From: Parapedobacter tibetensis
Lineage (GTDB): Bacteria > Bacteroidota > Bacteroidia > Sphingobacteriales > Sphingobacteriaceae
DNA: 64,000 nt
NCBI RefSeq assembly: GCF_024643205.1
Contig: NZ_JAMKQJ010000001.1
Span: 248,001-312,000 of the forward strand
Direction of reading: 5' to 3'
Shown in pieces: positions 35,253-43,414 of this stretch (position 1 is its first letter; the number at the start of each line of letters is the position of its first letter). The position numbers were made by a program, and so were the translations under genes. Under the pieces are notes generated by a model. It saw only the letters and a program-made list of their open reading frames with translations. It made no database searches and was not told where the DNA came from.

Positions 35253-36356
35253 CTATGCACCATGGACTAGCTCCGGGGGATGATTTGACAAGGGATTATC
35301 CATTTCTATTCGGGTTTTCGATAAGCTTTCTGGGTAATGCGCCTGTATAAAGTCAATGAGTTTTTCCCTGATGTAGCACCTCAAATCCCAAGCGTCTCCT
35401 GAATTGCGGCAACTCATAAGCGCCCGCACTTCCATGGTTCGTTCCTTTAAATCAGTGACCTGTAATATGTCCACTTGGCCGTCCCACAACGGATGGCCCT
35501 TGAGCAATCGGCTCAATTCTTCCCGTAAAGGTGCGAGGGGTACCGTGTAGTCTACATAAATAGACACCGTACCCAACATCTCGGCCGACGTGCGCGTCCA
35601 GTTCTGAAAAGGCTTTTCAATAAAGTACTGGATGGGCAATACCAACCGTCGCTTATCCCAGATATTGAGTACGACATATGTAAGATTTATTTCCTCAATC
35701 TTTCCCCACTCCCCTTCCACGACCAGCACGTCATCTATGCGAATAGGCTGTGTAAAGGCGATCTGGAATCCCGCCAATAAATTGCCCAATGATTTCTGTG
35801 CCGCAAACCCGATGATGATCCCACCAAGTCCCACGCCGGTCAACAAGCCCGCTCCGATGCGCTGCATGCTATCAAAACTAAGCAATATGATCGCGACGGT
35901 GATGATCACAACGATGACAATAAGCAATTGCCGGATAAACTGAATCTGCGTGCGGACTTTTCTTGCCCGGAGATTGTCTGACATACGATAATCAAACCGA
36001 TGATTAAAGTAATCTTCCGCAATGCGAATAATCCGGATCAAGACAACCGAAAAACAACAAATAAGGGCAATTTCAATCGCTTTATTGACTAGATTATGCT
36101 CCTCGGCCGAAAGCCGCATAAAAGGGATGAGCGAATTGAAAAACAACAGAGGCAACAAGACATTCACTATTTTATTAAGATGCCTTACCGCTGACCTGAA
36201 AAGTGAATACACACCATCATCGATGGCTTTTAGTCTCAACAAAGGAATCAAGATCACTTTAAGCAAAAATCCGGCTAAGATGGCCAAACCGATTATCAGC
36301 AGGTTCCATACAATATCAGGGGTATCAGCAAAAAAATCATTTAAGTATGTCATCAT
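35253..36356 (-). CDS. Mechanosensitive ion channel family protein (MscS type)
   Basis: 367 residues. About four membrane segments come first; the pore-lining helix and beta domain follow as GAGLLTGVGLGGIIIGFAAQKSLGNLLAGFQIAFTQ (core GFAAQKSLGNL) and RIDDVLVVEGEWGKIEEINLTYV. C-terminal residues 250-360 form the cytoplasmic vestibule. Role by family: release of solutes on osmotic downshock, or specialised variants. It is convergent with the Omp85-like gene. A second MscS protein starts at 63333. Confidence 0.9.
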   Translation of the reverse strand: MMTYLNDFFADTPDIVWNLLIIGLAILAGFLLKVILIPLLRLKAIDDGVYSLFRSAVRHLNKIVNVLLPLLFFNSLIPFMRLSAEEHNLVNKAIEIALICCFSVVLIRIIRIAEDYFNHRFDYRMSDNLRARKVRTQIQFIRQLLIVIVVIITVAIILLSFDSMQRIGAGLLTGVGLGGIIIGFAAQKSLGNLLAGFQIAFTQPIRIDDVLVVEGEWGKIEEINLTYVVLNIWDKRRLVLPIQYFIEKPFQNWTRTSAEMLGTVSIYVDYTVPLAPLREELSRLLKGHPLWDGQVDILQVTDLKERTMEVRALMSCRNSGDAWDLRCYIREKLIDFIQAHYPESLSKTRIEMDNPLSNHPPELVHGA

Positions 36357-36507
36357 TATCTCCTATCGAATGTGGTCCGCTATAAAGTAAACCGAGACCA
36401 TCCATTATTGTTTAGGTTCATCAGGATTATCATACCAACATTGCTTAAGATATTTGCCCAAACTCGGTTTGATGGAAATAGCTATAGCGAGTGTCGAGGG
36501 CTGAAGG
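36357..36507. other. Intergenic gap without recognised feature
   Basis: About 150 bases between two minus-strand genes. I see no consensus -7 box, terminator or RNA here. Confidence 0.5.
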
Positions 36508-38019
36508 TCAGAAACTCCCCTCCACCGTATCGTCCCAATCTGTGCCAATTGCAATGTCAAAGCCATTAATTCTACCGATATCACCGAGCAAGCGCCCTGT
36601 GAAAACCAAACGCACGTTATTAGGTATTTGGTGAGACACGGCCACGGTATTCAGCACTTCACCGTCTTCTCCGTAAGCGATAAGTTCATAACTTACCTGT
36701 TCTAAATCAGTTAACTGCCCTAAAAATTGATTGAACTCAATTAATGCAGAAACATTACCAAATGTGATAGACTGCGCATTAGACATTGGTATATTTTCCG
36801 GAATGCCGAAAGGTGTATAGAAAAAATCCTCATGTAGCCGCTTCAGTACAATTTCTTTAACCGTCAGCAGGTCGCTTGGGTGGTCTGTAAAATTGAACTC
36901 CACCAAACTATAGCATCTTTTCAAGACCGCCGATTCTTGTGTATCCTGATCATCCACCTCTATACTTTCCATGAGCAGGGAATAAATGACAGCTTCGGGA
37001 TCATCGAAATGCTGGCCAAGGTAGAGCTGACTGGCATTGGTCAGATTTTGCGGCAACAACACACCTTTATCTGAACGATAAGCCACGAAAAGCACATCGT
37101 AGATTCCGTTTTCCAAGCGCACTTCGAGCAGCCCATCCTGCAGTTCGCTCATTGGCATTTGCCGTTGTTGCACCATACTTCCATCTTCCTGTGAGAAAAC
37201 GTAATATTGCAAGGTGCTGGGTGCCGAATGATTGCCTCCTCCACCTTCGGCATTATAGACGCCAGACAGACGGATATTATCAAATCTAACTGTTCCCTGC
37301 GTTGGATTGTAATCGCTAGCCTCATCACGATTACCGGCAAGAAATTCAAACTTCAGTTTCAATACTGCGGCTCCAACCATCTCCGAAAAACCACTGAGAT
37401 CAACGCTGTACGTATTCCGCGACTGACTCCCCATGTTTTCAAACTGGTTTGTTGCGCTGAGGGCTTCATACGTAGTGCCGCCGTCTGTGGAATAGGATAA
37501 TAAAAAATCCTTCGGCCCCGTATCCGAGCTGCTAATATCAAATGCAAAGGATTCCAAGGCAGGCACCCCTGTCAATGGCAATGATACTTCCATGCTACTT
37601 GCGCCACGTAAACTCATGGCCTGACCTGCTGCGAAGGGCCCAAAAGCAAAACCGGCATAGTACAAAGGTTGTTCTGCCGCTGCCTCAAACGATATCCCTG
37701 CCCCAACTTCATCTACGGCGATATCAGGCGCAAGCGTTTCGTCGTTGAACGACCAATAATAAAGGAATTGCGGTTCAAGGTCAGGCTCGATGTTCTTCAG
37801 GGCCATGAGGTCCGCGCCTTTCCATGCGATCTTTTCGGAACCTACCTCTCGCCCACTGAGCGGAGAAACGCTGGTTTCAAAGCCCGATATCCTGAATGCC
37901 ACGCTACGCATCCCGTCCACTTTGGGTAGCGGAGCATCACGTTTGCATCCTGAAAACAAGACAAAACCAATCAATAAAAGATAAAATGGAAAAATCGATA
38001 ATTGCTTTAGGCACTTCAT
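36508..38019 (-). CDS. Large lipoprotein, FimB/Mfa2-like C-terminal region (tentative)
   Basis: 503 residues from the ATG giving MKCLKQLSIF. A lipobox VLFSGC near residue 22 marks a lipoprotein. Residues ~85-260 form a beta-sandwich with sequence like YYWSFNDETL and VRFDNIRLSG, similar to carbohydrate-binding or laminin-G-like modules. The C-terminal 230 residues (VLKRCYSLVEFNFTD, VKEIVLKRLHEDFF, NVRLVFTGRLLGD, FDIAIGTDWDD) have the layout of the FimB/Mfa2 fimbrial anchor family. The assignment rests on layout only. An upstream in-frame ATG at 38067 would disrupt the signal peptide. Confidence 0.6.
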   Translation of the reverse strand: MKCLKQLSIFPFYLLLIGFVLFSGCKRDAPLPKVDGMRSVAFRISGFETSVSPLSGREVGSEKIAWKGADLMALKNIEPDLEPQFLYYWSFNDETLAPDIAVDEVGAGISFEAAAEQPLYYAGFAFGPFAAGQAMSLRGASSMEVSLPLTGVPALESFAFDISSSDTGPKDFLLSYSTDGGTTYEALSATNQFENMGSQSRNTYSVDLSGFSEMVGAAVLKLKFEFLAGNRDEASDYNPTQGTVRFDNIRLSGVYNAEGGGGNHSAPSTLQYYVFSQEDGSMVQQRQMPMSELQDGLLEVRLENGIYDVLFVAYRSDKGVLLPQNLTNASQLYLGQHFDDPEAVIYSLLMESIEVDDQDTQESAVLKRCYSLVEFNFTDHPSDLLTVKEIVLKRLHEDFFYTPFGIPENIPMSNAQSITFGNVSALIEFNQFLGQLTDLEQVSYELIAYGEDGEVLNTVAVSHQIPNNVRLVFTGRLLGDIGRINGFDIAIGTDWDDTVEGSF

Positions 38020-38067
38020 AAATATAGTATTTAAAGGTAAAAAAATACAAAACCAGAGCAGCTCCAC

Positions 38068-38352
38068 CTCTTCATCTCCTATATCACATTAGTATTGCTA
38101 AGCCCAACGGTTCAGAAGGCAGAAGCTTAAGTCAACTCGAAAATAGGTAATTTACAAGCCAATAGTACATATCAGCGGAAACGTAATACATTATTTACAT
38201 CAATATAAAAAAACAATAATTACTTGGAAAAGTAGTGATTTTCTAATTAAGCAGGTATCCAATTCCTATGTAAAAACCGGCCTTGCAAAAATTTTGTAGT
38301 CCATGTTGATAAATTTTAGATTAATGATATATTGAAATCTTAAAAAACTTGG
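38068..38352. other. AT-rich intergenic gap without recognised feature
   Basis: About 285 bases between the lipoprotein gene and the orphan gene. No convincing reading frame, tRNA, hairpin or terminator is seen. A TACCTTTA sequence near 38030 on the minus strand is a weak -7 candidate for the lipoprotein. Confidence 0.5.
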
Positions 38353-38988
38353 TTAACAATCACATCCGATGCCACCATCGCTTTCTCCTTTGTCGGTAGC
38401 ATGAATAGTTTCCTTGATTGCATCAGTACTCGCTTTGGGATAACTATCCTTTAAGTGCCGGATTTCATATATAAGGAAAATCGCCTCCACCAATTTTTCA
38501 AAGTAATCCATGGTTTTAAACGGTTTGTCCGCATAGTCAAAAAAACCTTCACCCCCCTCTTTATAGGCATAAATCAACAAATCATCCAAAAGTTCATGCC
38601 ATCCATCCAAATCCTTATATCCAAAGAAATCATCCAGAAATACCCGAAGATTATTTCTTTCGTCCCTTTCCAGGCATTTATAACTATTTTCATAGTTTCG
38701 GATATTTCCCGGTTTCAAGTCCATATCAGCGTGATGCAGAACATACATAGTTTCAATAACCTTGATGAGCTGCTTTTGGCTGTAGGCATAGTTTGAGTTA
38801 CACCCCGCAAGGAACGTTTCGTCGTAAGAAAATGCGGTTTTTATCAGATACAATGTGTCCCTCCTGAAGTAGTACATTTCCGTCTCCTTCTCACAAAACT
38901 CATTGATGTAGATAAACGGATTCTCAATCTCCTCCGCTTTTAAATACCTGAAATGCGTTTGATCTAACGATGTTTGTTTCGTTTCCAT
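38353..38988 (-). CDS. Orphan protein, 211 residues, C-terminal GGIGCDC
   Basis: Not recognised. The protein is soluble, helix-rich and acidic, with an aromatic-rich middle (FLDDFFGYKDLDGWHELLDDLLIYAY) and an unusual C-terminus ending ESDGGIGCDC, a Gly/Cys tail reminiscent of small modified or metal-binding tails. There is no signal peptide. The gene has a well-formed -33/-7 promoter overlaid by two palindromes (39029-39066), so it is likely a real, regulated gene. The ATG at 38988 follows the promoter at a 35-40-base leader. Function cannot be inferred. Confidence 0.65.
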   Translation of the reverse strand: METKQTSLDQTHFRYLKAEEIENPFIYINEFCEKETEMYYFRRDTLYLIKTAFSYDETFLAGCNSNYAYSQKQLIKVIETMYVLHHADMDLKPGNIRNYENSYKCLERDERNNLRVFLDDFFGYKDLDGWHELLDDLLIYAYKEGGEGFFDYADKPFKTMDYFEKLVEAIFLIYEIRHLKDSYPKASTDAIKETIHATDKGESDGGIGCDC

Positions 38989-39027
38989 GGTTTAGTAGAT
39001 TTAAGTTTAACAAATAAGTTGACGAAA

Positions 39028-39066
39028 CAAAGATACTATCTTTTGATATATAAAACAATATCAAAA
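39028..39066 (-). promoter_or_regulatory. Promoter with two operator-like palindromes upstream of the orphan gene
   Basis: On the minus strand TTG (39056-39058), a 20-base spacer and TATCTTTG (39028-39035) match the consensus. A 9-bp inverted repeat TTTTGATAT/ATATCAAAA (39041-39066) spans the -33 box, and a 7-bp repeat AAAGATA-C-TATCTTT (39029-39043) covers the -7 box. Confidence 0.55.
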
Positions 39067-39139
39067 ATATATTTTTCACCAAACTAACCGCCAAAAGCCT
39101 AATACTCAGGCTCGAAAAAAATTTTCTTGTGCAAAACAT

Positions 39140-39910
39140 TCAATCCTCATCCCATTTGACGATCTTTACGTTTGGAGCTTCGGGTTGAGACGCGGTTTTA
39201 GGGGCCTGCTCCCCTTCAAACACGACCACCTCACCATTCTTCACATACGCCGCCTCTGCCAGATATGCGGCGTAATACTTCCTATTGTTGCTTATCAATC
39301 CATCGCCGCCCGCTCCATCCGTCCGGAGGAATGATACACCTACGGCTACCAATGCCAAGCGGTCTTCCATGTTCTCGATTGGCACCACGGCCGACCGCTG
39401 CTGTTGTTTTTTCTTATGGCCGTAAGCAAAAGCCAACGGCTCAAGGGCATAAACATCAACTGTTAATTCCCGGACATCCAGCACTATGCAACGTATAGAA
39501 AGATAAGCCTCTGCCCCCCTTTCCGGCCATTTGAAGTTATCCCTGCCCATGGCGGGCAATTGAATCTTGATCCCGTCCGGTATCGGGACAATATCGGCCT
39601 TGATGAAGATGGCATGTGTCAGCCATGAAAAACTGGTATACGGATTAAGCTCCAACCCCTTTAGCAAGGCTAAATTTCCATCAGCCAATGTCCGCTCGCC
39701 TTTCTTCTCAGTCGGCCCCGTGCTGAGCACCGCGATAATGCGCGACTGCAACCGTTTATGCAGCTCATTGCCATAGTTGCCAAACACCAGTGGAGACAAT
39801 GCCGTTTTCAGCGCGGAGGCTAAACGCGTGGCGTAGCTAAATTCCTTACTGGTTTTTAAGGTCTCGTCGCTGTACCGGTAGTTTATCGATTTTTTATTCT
39901 TTTCGGACAT
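39140..39910 (-). CDS. Orphan protein, 256 residues
   Basis: Not recognised. It is soluble and mostly alpha/beta with an N-terminal RYSDETLKTSKEFSYATRLASALKTAL helix region (core TSKEFSYATR) that looks like a family hallmark, followed by a globular middle and a flexible, acidic, Pro/Glu-rich C-terminus (EGEQAPKTASQPEAPNVKI). No signal peptide or membrane segment. A TATCTTTA box lies near 39973-39980 on the minus strand, and helically phased TCCGTT repeats lie at 40021-40069. The next gene upstream on the same strand starts over 300 bases away, so it is probably monocistronic. Confidence 0.6.
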   Translation of the reverse strand: MSEKNKKSINYRYSDETLKTSKEFSYATRLASALKTALSPLVFGNYGNELHKRLQSRIIAVLSTGPTEKKGERTLADGNLALLKGLELNPYTSFSWLTHAIFIKADIVPIPDGIKIQLPAMGRDNFKWPERGAEAYLSIRCIVLDVRELTVDVYALEPLAFAYGHKKKQQQRSAVVPIENMEDRLALVAVGVSFLRTDGAGGDGLISNNRKYYAAYLAEAAYVKNGEVVVFEGEQAPKTASQPEAPNVKIVKWDED

Positions 39911-40020
39911 CTTAAATCGGCAGTTTTGGGCGGATTTCGTAACTTTGCATAATCATCCATTCCGGTTGAGGTAAAGATACCTTACTCCATCCAAATCTCA
40001 TAAAAAATCTGATATAAAGT

Positions 40021-40069
40021 CCGTACAGACTCCGTTGAAAGTCCGTTCAAGTCCGTTAGAAATCCGTTA
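40021..40069. repeat. Five TCCGT(T/A) repeats at one-helical-turn spacing
   Basis: TCCGTA at 40021 and TCCGTT at 40032, 40043, 40053 and 40064 lie 11, 11, 10 and 11 bases apart. They occupy the 330-base gap between the orphan gene and the methyltransferase-like gene. All face the same side of the helix, a layout expected for a protein-binding array. Confidence 0.6.
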
Positions 40070-40239
40070 TATCTTCGATGCCCCTCCAATCTCCCTCCGT
40101 TACCTCTACGTTCATACTATAGGATATAGGGATGGTATATGCAACGGCTACATCGTGTCTATGTACCAAAGGGAAAACGGATAAGGGTCGCTTATCGGAT
40201 ATATAACATAGGCGATACCATCAAATGGATTCCATATCG

Positions 40240-40755
40240 TCAATACTTGATCTTGAAATCCTCCTTGGCCTGCCCGTAGTGGAAGAACACCAAGCCAAGG
40301 TGGAATAGATCGATCGTAACGGTCACATCTGGTTTGGTTTTCATGGATCGCCAAAGCCGTTTCATGCTCGCATTACAGTATATACCGCTCAAAACTAGCA
40401 CGCTCCCCAGATGCAATTGAGGCCAAAGTAGCTGAAGTTGGTGGGATGTCGTTTCGGTGTTTTTTCCTTCAATAAGGATGAAATCCAATTGTCCTGTGGG
40501 CAACTGGTCACCCAACTTATATATTTGTTTGGGTTTAATCCATGCTGTCAGTCGAGCCGTTAGCCGTTTGACCTTATCCTGTGCCTCATTTGATCGTCGC
40601 TTAGCATAAACCACTTCATCCACCAAGCAATACACGAAAGGCGAATGTGTACCATGTCTTGTTTTGGATGACAGGAAGTGCATAAAGTAATCAAGGTAAA
40701 AGCGCCATGAATGCATGCTGGCAAAGATAAGGGAAACTACCCTCATGTGCTTCAT
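40240..40755 (-). CDS. Degenerate SAM-methyltransferase-like protein lacking the SAM-binding core
   Basis: 171 residues. The N-terminal FLSSKTRHGTHSPFVYCLVDE and the C-terminal LDFILIEGKN, GSVLVLSGIYCNASMKRLW and VTVTIDLFHLGLVFFHYGQAKEDFKI match both ends of a common Bacteroidota class I methyltransferase family (RHGIHSPFV family, about 230-260 residues). Between KQIYKLG and GQLDFILIEG the glycine-rich SAM-binding strands and about 60-70 residues are absent. The frame is intact, so this is an internal deletion rather than a frameshift. It is the last gene of the sigma/FecR set, 12 bases after the acyltransferase stop. An alternative ATG lies at 40716. Confidence 0.6.
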   Translation of the reverse strand: MKHMRVVSLIFASMHSWRFYLDYFMHFLSSKTRHGTHSPFVYCLVDEVVYAKRRSNEAQDKVKRLTARLTAWIKPKQIYKLGDQLPTGQLDFILIEGKNTETTSHQLQLLWPQLHLGSVLVLSGIYCNASMKRLWRSMKTKPDVTVTIDLFHLGLVFFHYGQAKEDFKIKY

Positions 40756-40767
40756 GCAATGGGGTTT

Positions 40768-41706
40768 TCATTTCCACCTGCGATGCGACCACAACCAATA
40801 AGTGGGATTTTTGTTGACGGTTTGCTGCAGCAATTCCCCAAAACATTGGGTTATCTCGCCTTCTACCGTATCTTTAGCCTTATCGGTAATCAAGGAAAAA
40901 TACACATCCCAACCATCGTCGGGTTTCCTTTCCAGTTCGATATAAAAAACCACTGCATTGATGGCTTTGGCCAACTTTTCAGCACCATCAAACATGGAAG
41001 TAGTTTGGTTCAGGAACTCCAACTGACATCCCTTATTCGAACCTGGGAATTGATCGGCGATAAAGAGGTTGAGGGAGACATCATTCTTCGCCTTCACCAA
41101 TTGCCTTAAGGCTTTCCCTGCGGGAATGAGCTGCATCCCAAACCTCGACCTAATGCGCCTCACAATGCCGCATAGCATCGTATTAGACAGTGGTTTATAC
41201 AACGCATTTACCGGAAATGGAAGTTTGCTGGGAAGGATGTTTAGGCTTTCCCAATTACCATAATGACCAAGTAAGGCTACCATGGGCCTTCCCTCGGCTT
41301 GATACTGGTTTATTAAATCCATGTTGGTTATTCGAATCTTGGCAGCCAACTGTCTCTTACTAATGGAAATCGATTTGATAACCTCTACCACTAGACAGGA
41401 AAAATGCCAATAAAATCCCTTTGCCAACGCATGTATTTCCGAATAAGGTTTATCGGGAAAAGAACGCGACAGGTTTTGAAGCACCACATGGTAACGGTAC
41501 CGCATAATGGAGTAAGCCAAAAAATAACAGCAGCGGCCGATGGTGGCTCGTAATAAAGCGTATGGAAGTAGGCTGAGCAGTGTAATGGGAATCTGCATGG
41601 CGGTATAAAATGTCGCTTTTAAAAGAGCCATCACATGTGAGCGCCAATCGGCTGAATAACTTTGGCTTTTGTTCAAGCCCTTGATGTATAGTTGTGAAAC
41701 ATTCAT
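40768..41706 (-). CDS. Lysophospholipid/lipid A acyltransferase family protein (LpxL/HtrB-like)
   Basis: 312 residues from the ATG giving MNVSQLYIKG. One N-terminal membrane segment (LLSLLPYALLRATIG), then the catalytic HX4E motif in LLGHYGNWE, substrate-pocket segments NALYKPLSN and LFIADQFPGSNKG, and C-terminal YWLWSHRRWK, which is the classic LpxL/HtrB ending. The family adds secondary acyl chains to lipid A or to other lipids in the inner membrane. This start gives a one-base gap to the previous stop; an upstream ATG at 41730 would overlap the STN gene. Translational coupling is likely. Confidence 0.9.
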   Translation of the reverse strand: MNVSQLYIKGLNKSQSYSADWRSHVMALLKATFYTAMQIPITLLSLLPYALLRATIGRCCYFLAYSIMRYRYHVVLQNLSRSFPDKPYSEIHALAKGFYWHFSCLVVEVIKSISISKRQLAAKIRITNMDLINQYQAEGRPMVALLGHYGNWESLNILPSKLPFPVNALYKPLSNTMLCGIVRRIRSRFGMQLIPAGKALRQLVKAKNDVSLNLFIADQFPGSNKGCQLEFLNQTTSMFDGAEKLAKAINAVVFYIELERKPDDGWDVYFSLITDKAKDTVEGEITQCFGELLQQTVNKNPTYWLWSHRRWK

Positions 41707-41707
41707 T

Positions 41708-43375
41708 TTACCAGCGATAAAGCAACCCACTATATATACCCATGTACAGGGCTTTTCCCGTCTCCGTATTATGGTACCATTTCCATCCGGGGATAACGGA
41801 GGATACCGTAGCTCCTTTATCCGGATAGGTATAGTTAACCGTCGGCCCAGCTATGATACCCAAGTGCCGCCCCAAGTATACTTGCGAAAGCAGCCTGAAT
41901 GATAATCTGGGCTCGCTATGTTTCTTGAAATCCGTGCTGGCCCGGTTGACCATTTCGGCATCAAGGTTGAATGGTCCCCGCCGCAGAATATGGACTCCTA
42001 TTCCTGTTTCGATAGCGTATTTCATTGGGTTTCCATTCAAGTAATAGCCTGCACCAATCAGCCCATACAACACGCGGCCACCAGAGCGGAAAGCAACCTG
42101 TGCCATGCTCGATTCATCCATTGCAACAGAAAGCCCTTTGCTTCCTTGTTTAATAAGATTGATAAGTCCTATGGGGTAGTCACTGCTATCGGCCATATTT
42201 ACCAAGCCCGCCAACTGGATGCCTTTAACTTTACCGGCAATATTCACGCCACCCGCAATCTGATTACCCGTTTCGCCAACGGATTTGTTTATTACACCAG
42301 TGACCTGTATACCGCGTATATTCTCCGCAACATTAAACATGCCGGATAGTTGTACTCCTTTTACATCGCTACCCCAATTGCCCAACCCGGCCAGCTGCAT
42401 CCCGGAAACGCTGTGCATGACGATATTAGATGCTCCTGCCAGCTGCAGCCCTTGGGCATGGCGGCCCACCACATTGAATAAACCTGCTATTTGGAGGTCT
42501 CTAGCATCCTTTTGATTGATATTGAACCCGCCAGCAATCTCAACCCCATTTACCCCTGCGGTATACCCACCGATGAGATTCAGCGATACTTGGTTGACCA
42601 CCTGGCTATTGAACATGCCATGCGAACTTAATCCAGGTGTGACGGACACTTGATAGGGACTATATGCAAAAAATCCTCCAAGGTTGACGCTTTGGATGCG
42701 TTGCTTCGAACTGATGAAAAATCGGCCGAATGCCGTACCTTCCAACCCACTGCCCTCGCTATCATCTGGATAATATCTATAACGGCTCCATTTATTTTTC
42801 GGTTTCACTTGCACGGGAGGTAGCAACATTACCGTGGTATCTCGGTAGTTTTCCTTGCTAATGGTAAGCCATATGGTTTCGCCCGGTCGTTTGATTGTCA
42901 ATTTGAAATTCCCCCCAGGATCGGAAAGCGTAGATACTAATATGTTCCGTTCATAAATGCTAGCAAGATGCACACCCTTGTCATTGCTTGCATCTTTGAT
43001 TTTTCCTTCCACTACCAGGGGGTTCCCCCGATCTTTCTCAACGTGAAAGGTCAATTCCATGGAGCCAGGTGCGTAGCGGATGATGACATATCCGGGGCTC
43101 TCCTTAAATTCATAATCACGGCCAAGGGTACTTTCCAGGAAATCCACAAGTCTACCCCGGAAATCCGATAACGTAATGACACTATCGGCCGCTATAGCGT
43201 TACTGTTATAGGCAAAATAGAACCCTTGGTTTTTGCTGATATCATCCAATAAATCTCCAACACGTTGATTGCCGATATCCTCAATGGTGATTTCACGCAT
43301 AAGGTAGTTCTGTGCTGTGCATACCGCTGTTAATGCAAGCGGTGAACAGGTTAAAAACAACCTAACAAATAGCAT
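41708..43375 (-). CDS. STN domain protein with LA_2272-like ~16-residue repeats
   Basis: 555 residues from the ATG giving MLFVRLFLTC. A signal peptide ends near VCTAQN. Residues ~25-100 are a secretin/TonB short N-terminal (STN) domain (MREITIEDIGNQRVGDLLDD), residues ~115-190 a carboxypeptidase-regulatory-like beta domain. From ~270 eight repeats of about 16 residues follow (e.g. LQIAGLFNVVGRHAQG, VQLSGMFNVAENIRG), then a beta-rich C-terminus. The repeat pattern resembles LA_2272-type surface repeats. There is no TonB-receptor plug or 22-strand barrel. Position behind FecI/FecR suggests the STN domain signals to FecR. Confidence 0.75.
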   Translation of the reverse strand: MLFVRLFLTCSPLALTAVCTAQNYLMREITIEDIGNQRVGDLLDDISKNQGFYFAYNSNAIAADSVITLSDFRGRLVDFLESTLGRDYEFKESPGYVIIRYAPGSMELTFHVEKDRGNPLVVEGKIKDASNDKGVHLASIYERNILVSTLSDPGGNFKLTIKRPGETIWLTISKENYRDTTVMLLPPVQVKPKNKWSRYRYYPDDSEGSGLEGTAFGRFFISSKQRIQSVNLGGFFAYSPYQVSVTPGLSSHGMFNSQVVNQVSLNLIGGYTAGVNGVEIAGGFNINQKDARDLQIAGLFNVVGRHAQGLQLAGASNIVMHSVSGMQLAGLGNWGSDVKGVQLSGMFNVAENIRGIQVTGVINKSVGETGNQIAGGVNIAGKVKGIQLAGLVNMADSSDYPIGLINLIKQGSKGLSVAMDESSMAQVAFRSGGRVLYGLIGAGYYLNGNPMKYAIETGIGVHILRRGPFNLDAEMVNRASTDFKKHSEPRLSFRLLSQVYLGRHLGIIAGPTVNYTYPDKGATVSSVIPGWKWYHNTETGKALYMGIYSGLLYRW

Positions 43376-43414
43376 GTTGAAGGAAGGGATTATGGTCATT
43401 CTGAGTGATCTGAA

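Noticed and set aside
38353..40240. Prophage or genomic island at the two orphan genes
   Set aside because: No integrase, phage structural gene, tRNA attachment site or direct repeats were found around them.
40148..40354. Short minus-strand frame overlapping the end of the methyltransferase-like gene
   Set aside because: Overlaps the real reading frame and has no promoter or conserved sequence; not called as a gene.
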